DNA from: JBFWUM01 sp050247255
GTDB lineage: Bacteria; Acidobacteriota; Vicinamibacteria; Vicinamibacterales; UBA2999
Length of the DNA: 23,113 nt
Assembly (NCBI GenBank): GCA_050247255.1
Contig: JBFWUM010000060.1
Location: 1 to 23,113 of the forward strand
Direction of reading: 5' to 3'
Shown here: positions 20,300 through 23,113 of the stretch, piece after piece
Position numbering within the stretch: the first letter of the stretch is position 1
Layout: every line of letters begins with the position of its first letter
Position numbers and translations under genes: made by a program
Notes under the pieces: generated by a model
What the model saw: the letters and a program-made list of their open reading frames with translations, nothing else
Databases searched by the model: none
Told to the model about the DNA's origin: nothing

Positions 20300-20508
20300 C
20301 ACGCCTGCGCCGCCGCAGCGTCGCGCCGCCGGGCAATCTCCACGATTTCCGGGTGTGTGACCAGCAGCCGGCGAATGGTCGATCCCAGCGAGATCGGCCC
20401 CTCTTCCGCGCGGATTGTCTCCTGCTTGTCCTCGATGCACTCGCGCAACGGGGTCGGCAGGCCGACGCAGAACTGCTTGGTTTTCCCGGTGGCACCGGAC
20501 TTGCTCAT
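20299..20508 (-). CDS. Ribbon-helix-helix-like small DNA-binding protein
   Basis: This 69-aa protein starts at ATG 20508 (ATGA overlap with the upstream gene). KTKQFCVGLPTPLRECIEDKQETIRAEEGPISLGSTIRRLLVTHPEI follows the strand-helix-helix spacing of Arc/CopG-type proteins, with S-L-G-S-T-I-R as the second-helix start. It is the second gene of the first leftward operon, where regulators that switch early expression are common. The family call is by pattern only. Confidence 0.6.
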   Translation of the reverse strand: MSKSGATGKTKQFCVGLPTPLRECIEDKQETIRAEEGPISLGSTIRRLLVTHPEIVEIARRRDAAAAQA

Positions 20509-20753
20509 CGCACTACATCCTCCAGATGGAGATACCGCACCACAGAGGCCGTCGCGAAACGCGGGCGGCCATCAATCGGCTCGAGCTCGACGATGCCACG
20601 CGGCAGCGTCTTGTTCTTGCGCCGCCGCTCGATCGTGTCGCGCGAGCACGCCAGCACGCACGCCAGGTCGTCGGTGAACAACGTGGGCTTGCGGAGCCGT
20701 TCGAGGATCTCCGGGTCCAGCGTGGCCAACACCGCGGCTGCGGGGGTATTCAC
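20505..20753 (-). CDS. Excisionase-like winged-helix DNA-binding protein
   Basis: This 82-aa protein starts with GTG 20753, 9 nt from a predicted -10 box and without a Shine-Dalgarno. TLFTDDLACVLACSRDTIERRRKNKTLP at 24-51 is a MerR/excisionase-type helix-turn-helix and GRPRFATASVVRYL at 62-75 is the wing plus the helix that follows. It is the first leftward gene opposite the repressor, the place of Cro, Cox or Xis proteins. It may direct excision with the integrase, repress the repressor, or both. Confidence 0.7.
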   Translation of the reverse strand: MNTPAAAVLATLDPEILERLRKPTLFTDDLACVLACSRDTIERRRKNKTLPRGIVELEPIDGRPRFATASVVRYLHLEDVVR

Positions 20754-20853
20754 AGTAAGTTAAGCGTATCACTATGGGTAATGGATAGCAAGGATGAAGT
20801 TACTTACAGCCGGGATTGTGCGGCGGGAAATTACTGGACTAAGCTCAGCTACT
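20750..20853. promoter_or_regulatory. Divergent control region (immunity switch) with several operator-like sites
   Basis: Leftward promoter: -35 TTGCTA (20786-20791), 17 bp, -10 TACGCT (20763-20768), GTG 20753. Rightward promoter: -35 TTGTGC (20816-20821), 18 bp, -10 TAAGCT (20840-20845), 8 nt to ATG 20854. Operator-like sites of decreasing quality: plus strand TCACAGTAAGTTA (20750-20762), minus strand TTACCCATAGTGA (20769-20781), plus strand TTACTTACAGCCG (20800-20812) and TTACTGGACTAAG (20831-20843). The second and fourth lie in promoter spacers, as at other operons. This is the expected lysis-lysogeny switch. Confidence 0.6.
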
Positions 20854-21399
20854 ATGCCACGATCGAAATCGGCTGCACCGTCGCCAAAGCAGCGGGTCGC
20901 TGACTCCGCCAGGATGGTCGCGCGCCGCGTGATCAGCATTCTTGACGGGATGCCCCAGGGGAAGCGCCCGAACCGATCCGAGATCGCGCGCGGGATCGGC
21001 CTCACGCAGCCCCAGGTGAGTCAATTCCTCAACGAGAAGCGCGGCATCTCGTGGGAGGCCCTCGATCGTCTCGCTCCGGTGTTGGGGGTGCCTCGCGAGT
21101 ACCTCTTTGTCGACCCTTTGCGCGCCGCGTCGCTGTCGGCGGAGGACCAGGCTCTCCTGGCGGCCTACCACCAGGCATACGACCGCACGCGGCGCGCCGT
21201 TGCCACGCTCTTGGAACTGCCTGATGCCACGTCGTCGCCGACTGCTGCTCTTTCCGACGTCAACACCATCGCCGAAGCGATCGTGCGCGCGGCCGCCGAC
21301 CTCACCAGCGGACGTCGCATCGACCTTTCGCGTCCCGGCGCTGATCGACGCCCTCAGCCTGGCACAAGCCATCGAACGGCTCCCGGTCGGCGCTCGTAA
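20854..21399 (+). CDS. XRE-type phage repressor candidate; frame appears broken near its C terminus
   Basis: I chose ATG 20854, 8 nt from a predicted -10 box; an in-frame ATG at 20794 would place operator-like sites inside the gene. The 181-aa product has an XRE helix-turn-helix: NRSEIARGIGLTQPQVSQFLNEKRGISWEALDRLAPVLGVP at about 47-87, then helices (SAEDQALLAAYHQAYDRTRRAVATLLEL). It is the only candidate for the factor that binds the dispersed 13-bp sites. After residue 157 (GAC at 21322-21324) the third-position GC in this frame drops and the text becomes low quality, while the +1 frame becomes clearly coding to 21571. A programmed +1 shift at CTT-T or a disabling single-base change would explain this. 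Confidence 0.72.
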   Translation: MPRSKSAAPSPKQRVADSARMVARRVISILDGMPQGKRPNRSEIARGIGLTQPQVSQFLNEKRGISWEALDRLAPVLGVPREYLFVDPLRAASLSAEDQALLAAYHQAYDRTRRAVATLLELPDATSSPTAALSDVNTIAEAIVRAAADLTSGRRIDLSRPGADRRPQPGTSHRTAPGRRS

Positions 21400-21571
21400 A
21401 ACGCTGACGCTGGCGGTCGTCGAAGCCTACCGCCAGCTCGCGCTCCCATGGCCCAGCCTCCCCGTCCCGTCCCAGGCCGTGACAGTAGACCCGGCGTGCG
21501 CGACGTGCGGCACGAGCGGCCTGCTGCCGATCGCCAACGCCGCCTCTTTGGCGCGGCCGGTGGTCCGGTAG
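21326..21571 (+). other. Coding continuation in +1 frame, probable C terminus of the repressor
   Basis: In the +1 frame from TTT 21326 the codons run with very high third-position GC to TAG 21571 and read as protein: FRVPALIDALSLAQAIERL, then ARKTLTLAVVEAYRQLALP, and a CATCG (CxxC) motif near the end. No ATG, GTG or TTG occurs in this frame between 21224 and the start of good coding, so an independent gene is unlikely. Joined to residues 1-157 of the repressor it would give a protein of about 238 aa. The base string at the junction should be confirmed. Confidence 0.45.
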
Positions 21572-21577
21572 GCACGC

Positions 21578-22954
21578 GTGCGCAGATCCGCGCCGTCCGC
21601 GCCGGCCTCCGCAAGCTGCTCTCGGATTGATCGCCGGAAGGTCGAGCCCGGCATCTACAAACGGCGTGACGGCTCCTGGGAGTTCTTTGTCCGCGTCACG
21701 CCGCTCCCGCTGAAGCATCGCCACGTCGCCGCGACGATCACGCAGGGTGACGGCGCCACGCGGCCGACCACGCTGAAGGACGTCCGCGACAGGCGCGACG
21801 CGCTGCGCCGCGAGCTCGAGCGCCTGGCGAAACACCGTGAGGCCGTCACCGGCTCGCTCGCGGCGGACGTGCCGACCTTCCTCGCCACCCTCGCTGGAAA
21901 CAAGCCCCTCCAGGACGAACGGCGCCAGCAGTTACAGACCTGGGTCGCGGCGCTCGGCACGCACGCCAATCGCCCGCGCCACGCGGTGCCTCCTGACGCC
22001 CTGCAGGACGTACTCACCCGTTGGCAGGCTGACGGCTGCGCCTACTCCACGATTCATCATCGGCGGACCGCCCTCAACGCGCTCTACAAAACCCTCGACA
22101 AGCGGATCCCGCTCGCGGAGCGACCACCCAACCCGGTCAGCGATACCGCCATGCCCCTCAAGGCGCCCCGGCCGGAACCGCGCGGGTTGCCGATGCCGCT
22201 GGTGCTCGAGATCCTCGCGGCCGTGTCGGACCAGGGCGGCGTCGTGAAGAAGGGCGATCCGTCGAAGGCGAAAGGCATGCGCGGCGGGCGCAACGACGTC
22301 TCGAAGACCAGGATCCGCATCCACGTCATGGCCTTCACCGGAATGCGGCACTCGGAACTGAAACGCTACCGCCCCGAACACTGGCGGCGCTCGACGCACG
22401 AGCTCGTCATCATGGCCGGCAAGGACTGCCACCCGCGCGTCATCGCGCTGCTGCCGGACGCCGAGCACTGGCTGGCGCAGCTCGAGGCCGAGGATGCCAC
22501 CGGCGACTTCAACAACGGCGTGGTCAACCGCGCGTTCCGGCGCGCACTGGCCAAGGTCGGCCTGGCGCCGGCGCTCCCCAAGGGCACCTGGAAACGCGGC
22601 CAGCCGCGCCAGCGCTGGCGTGCCGTCCCGGGGGCGAGGCACGGCCACGCGAACCCCCGCGGACGCACCGGGCTGATTCGCCCGTACGACCTCCGCCACA
22701 GCATCCTGACCTGGCTGACGGCGGTGACAGGCAACACCCGCGCGACGCAGCATCAGGGCGGGCACACCACGCCCGTCACGACGCAGCGGTACGACCTGAA
22801 CGCCGTCCCGGCGCTGCATCGCGCCGCCGTCGACACGCTGGCCACCGCGCTCGAGCAGGCCAAGGCCGCGGTAACTTCCTCGGTAACTTTCGCTGCGGAT
22901 CGCAGCGGTTCCGAGCGGCAACCAGCGGCACCGAACATCGAAGAAATCGCCTGA
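21578..22954 (+). CDS. int: Tyrosine-family phage integrase
   Basis: This 458-aa protein (GTG 21578) has a phage-integrase layout: an N-terminal arm-binding-like part (EPGIYKRRDGSWEFFVRVT at 24-41), a core-binding domain (about 95-185) and a C-terminal catalytic domain. Catalytic residues: Arg257 in MAFTGMRHSEL, Lys282 in AGKDCHPR, Tyr370-x-x-Arg373 (PYDLRHS, the usual box II His replaced by Tyr), His396 in QGGHT and nucleophile Tyr405 in TTQRYDLN. An insert of about 30 residues with basic character (KGTWKRGQPRQRWRAVPG) precedes box II. The gene ends 4 bp from the tRNA-Arg 3' end, the classic integrase-att arrangement. The first 20 residues are poor and overlap another open frame, so the true start could be slightly later. 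Confidence 0.92.
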   Translation: MRRSAPSAPASASCSRIDRRKVEPGIYKRRDGSWEFFVRVTPLPLKHRHVAATITQGDGATRPTTLKDVRDRRDALRRELERLAKHREAVTGSLAADVPTFLATLAGNKPLQDERRQQLQTWVAALGTHANRPRHAVPPDALQDVLTRWQADGCAYSTIHHRRTALNALYKTLDKRIPLAERPPNPVSDTAMPLKAPRPEPRGLPMPLVLEILAAVSDQGGVVKKGDPSKAKGMRGGRNDVSKTRIRIHVMAFTGMRHSELKRYRPEHWRRSTHELVIMAGKDCHPRVIALLPDAEHWLAQLEAEDATGDFNNGVVNRAFRRALAKVGLAPALPKGTWKRGQPRQRWRAVPGARHGHANPRGRTGLIRPYDLRHSILTWLTAVTGNTRATQHQGGHTTPVTTQRYDLNAVPALHRAAVDTLATALEQAKAAVTSSVTFAADRSGSERQPAAPNIEEIA

Positions 22955-22958
22955 AAAC

Positions 22959-23003
22959 TGGCGCGCCCGCCAGGGCTCGAACCTGGGACCCCCGGCTTAG
23001 AAG
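22959..23003. other. Probable att core within the tRNA-Arg 3' half
   Basis: Tyrosine integrases commonly recombine at the anticodon loop or T arm of a tRNA gene and leave a direct repeat of the tRNA 3' part at the far end of the prophage. The int-to-tRNA spacing here fits. The matching repeat is not in the window, so the core limits are not defined. Confidence 0.45.
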
Positions 23004-23035
23004 GCCGGTGCTCTATCCAACTGAGCTACGGGCGC
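22959..23035 (-). tRNA. tRNA-Arg(TCT), host gene at the insertion junction
   Basis: The minus strand folds into a standard 77-nt tRNA with encoded CCA (22959-22961). The acceptor GCGCCCG pairs with CGGGCGC, the D arm is GCTC-AGTTGGATA-GAGC, the anticodon loop CTTCTAA gives TCT (22999-23001), and the T arm is CTGGG-type with TTCGAGC. All invariant bases are in place. It codes for Arg (AGA codon). Because the phage lies directly on its 3' side, the tRNA 3' end is probably supplied by phage DNA after integration. The 78 bp beyond (23036-23113) are host flank without a visible gene. Confidence 0.95.
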
Positions 23036-23113
23036 GTGTCGGGATGTAGAACGGGGACCCCACATTCTACCTACCGGCGCGCGCCAGGGTTGGAGGTGAT
23101 CCGCGGGCTGGAT

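Noticed and set aside
21448..21630. 60-codon ORF on the plus strand overlapping the repressor tail and the integrase start
   Set aside because: Its last third (about 21570-21630) has coding-like codon use, but most of it overlaps a better frame and no family or ribosome binding site supports it; it may instead mean the integrase start is later than 21578.
23046..23070. Inverted repeat GTAGAA...TTCTAC with a GGGGACCCC centre next to tRNA-Arg
   Set aside because: It could be a terminator or promoter-proximal structure, but no T-tract or clear -35/-10 set accompanies it, and it is in the host flank with no context.
23085..23105. GGAGGTGATCC resembling the complement of the 16S rRNA 3' end
   Set aside because: The match stops after about 11 bases and the adjacent bases do not fit the 16S 3' region; treated as chance.
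1..23113. CRISPR arrays, insertion sequences, toxin-antitoxin pair beside the repressor
   Set aside because: I looked for regular spaced repeats, transposase motifs and terminal inverted repeats and saw none.

Overview
The window is the integrase-proximal two thirds or so of a GC-rich temperate tailed-phage genome (a prophage), joined at its right end to a host tRNA-Arg(TCT) gene (22959-23035, minus strand). The integrase stops 4 bp from the 3' end of that tRNA, so the tRNA 3' end is the likely attachment site. The left phage end lies outside the window, and no capsid or tail genes are visible. The host cannot be named from sequence alone. High GC, a CCA-encoding tRNA and frequent GTG starts fit a GC-rich soil-type bacterium; an acidobacterial host is only a guess.

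Layout, right to left. Two genes point right: an XRE-type repressor (20854) and a tyrosine integrase (21578). Everything else points left, in tightly overlapping operons. (1) 20753-17350: excisionase-like winged-HTH protein, ribbon-helix-helix-like protein, zinc mini-protein, 45-aa ORF, RecT annealing protein, a conserved unknown, a Cas4/RecB-like exonuclease with four cysteines, and a small membrane protein. (2) 17272-11095: replication initiator-like protein carrying an internal HNH domain, DnaC-type helicase loader, SSB, HNH-like protein, zinc protein, Dam methylase, DUF1064 nuclease, small membrane proteins, phage metallopeptidase, DUF488-like protein and zinc-finger protein. (3) 11047-6969: DUF488 protein, a tRNA-Gly-like gene, MazG-like protein, small membrane protein, a methylase-like/Mom-like fusion, DUF6527 and a ParB-like protein. 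(4) 6914-4672: small ORF, small and large terminase. (5) 4645-981: small ORF, portal, and a MuF head protein fused to a zeta-toxin kinase. (6) 917-225: SprT-like metalloprotease. (7) 162-<1: acidic protein.

The main cross-cutting observation is a set of dispersed 13-bp operator-like sites (consensus close to TTACTCTAAGTTA; the site at 17315-17327 is a perfect palindrome). They sit in the spacers of promoters in front of nearly every leftward operon. In at least five of these the -10 box lies only 6-9 nt from the start codon, which predicts leaderless mRNAs. Two of the promoters (160-207 and 915-962) are copies of one 48-bp cassette. This looks like a genome-wide repressor regulon similar in logic to the dispersed stoperators of mycobacteriophage L5.

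Other points of interest are the MuF-zeta fusion, the putative DNA-modification operon that includes a tRNA-Gly-like gene, a reading-frame break in the repressor gene, and an HNH domain lodged in the replication protein.
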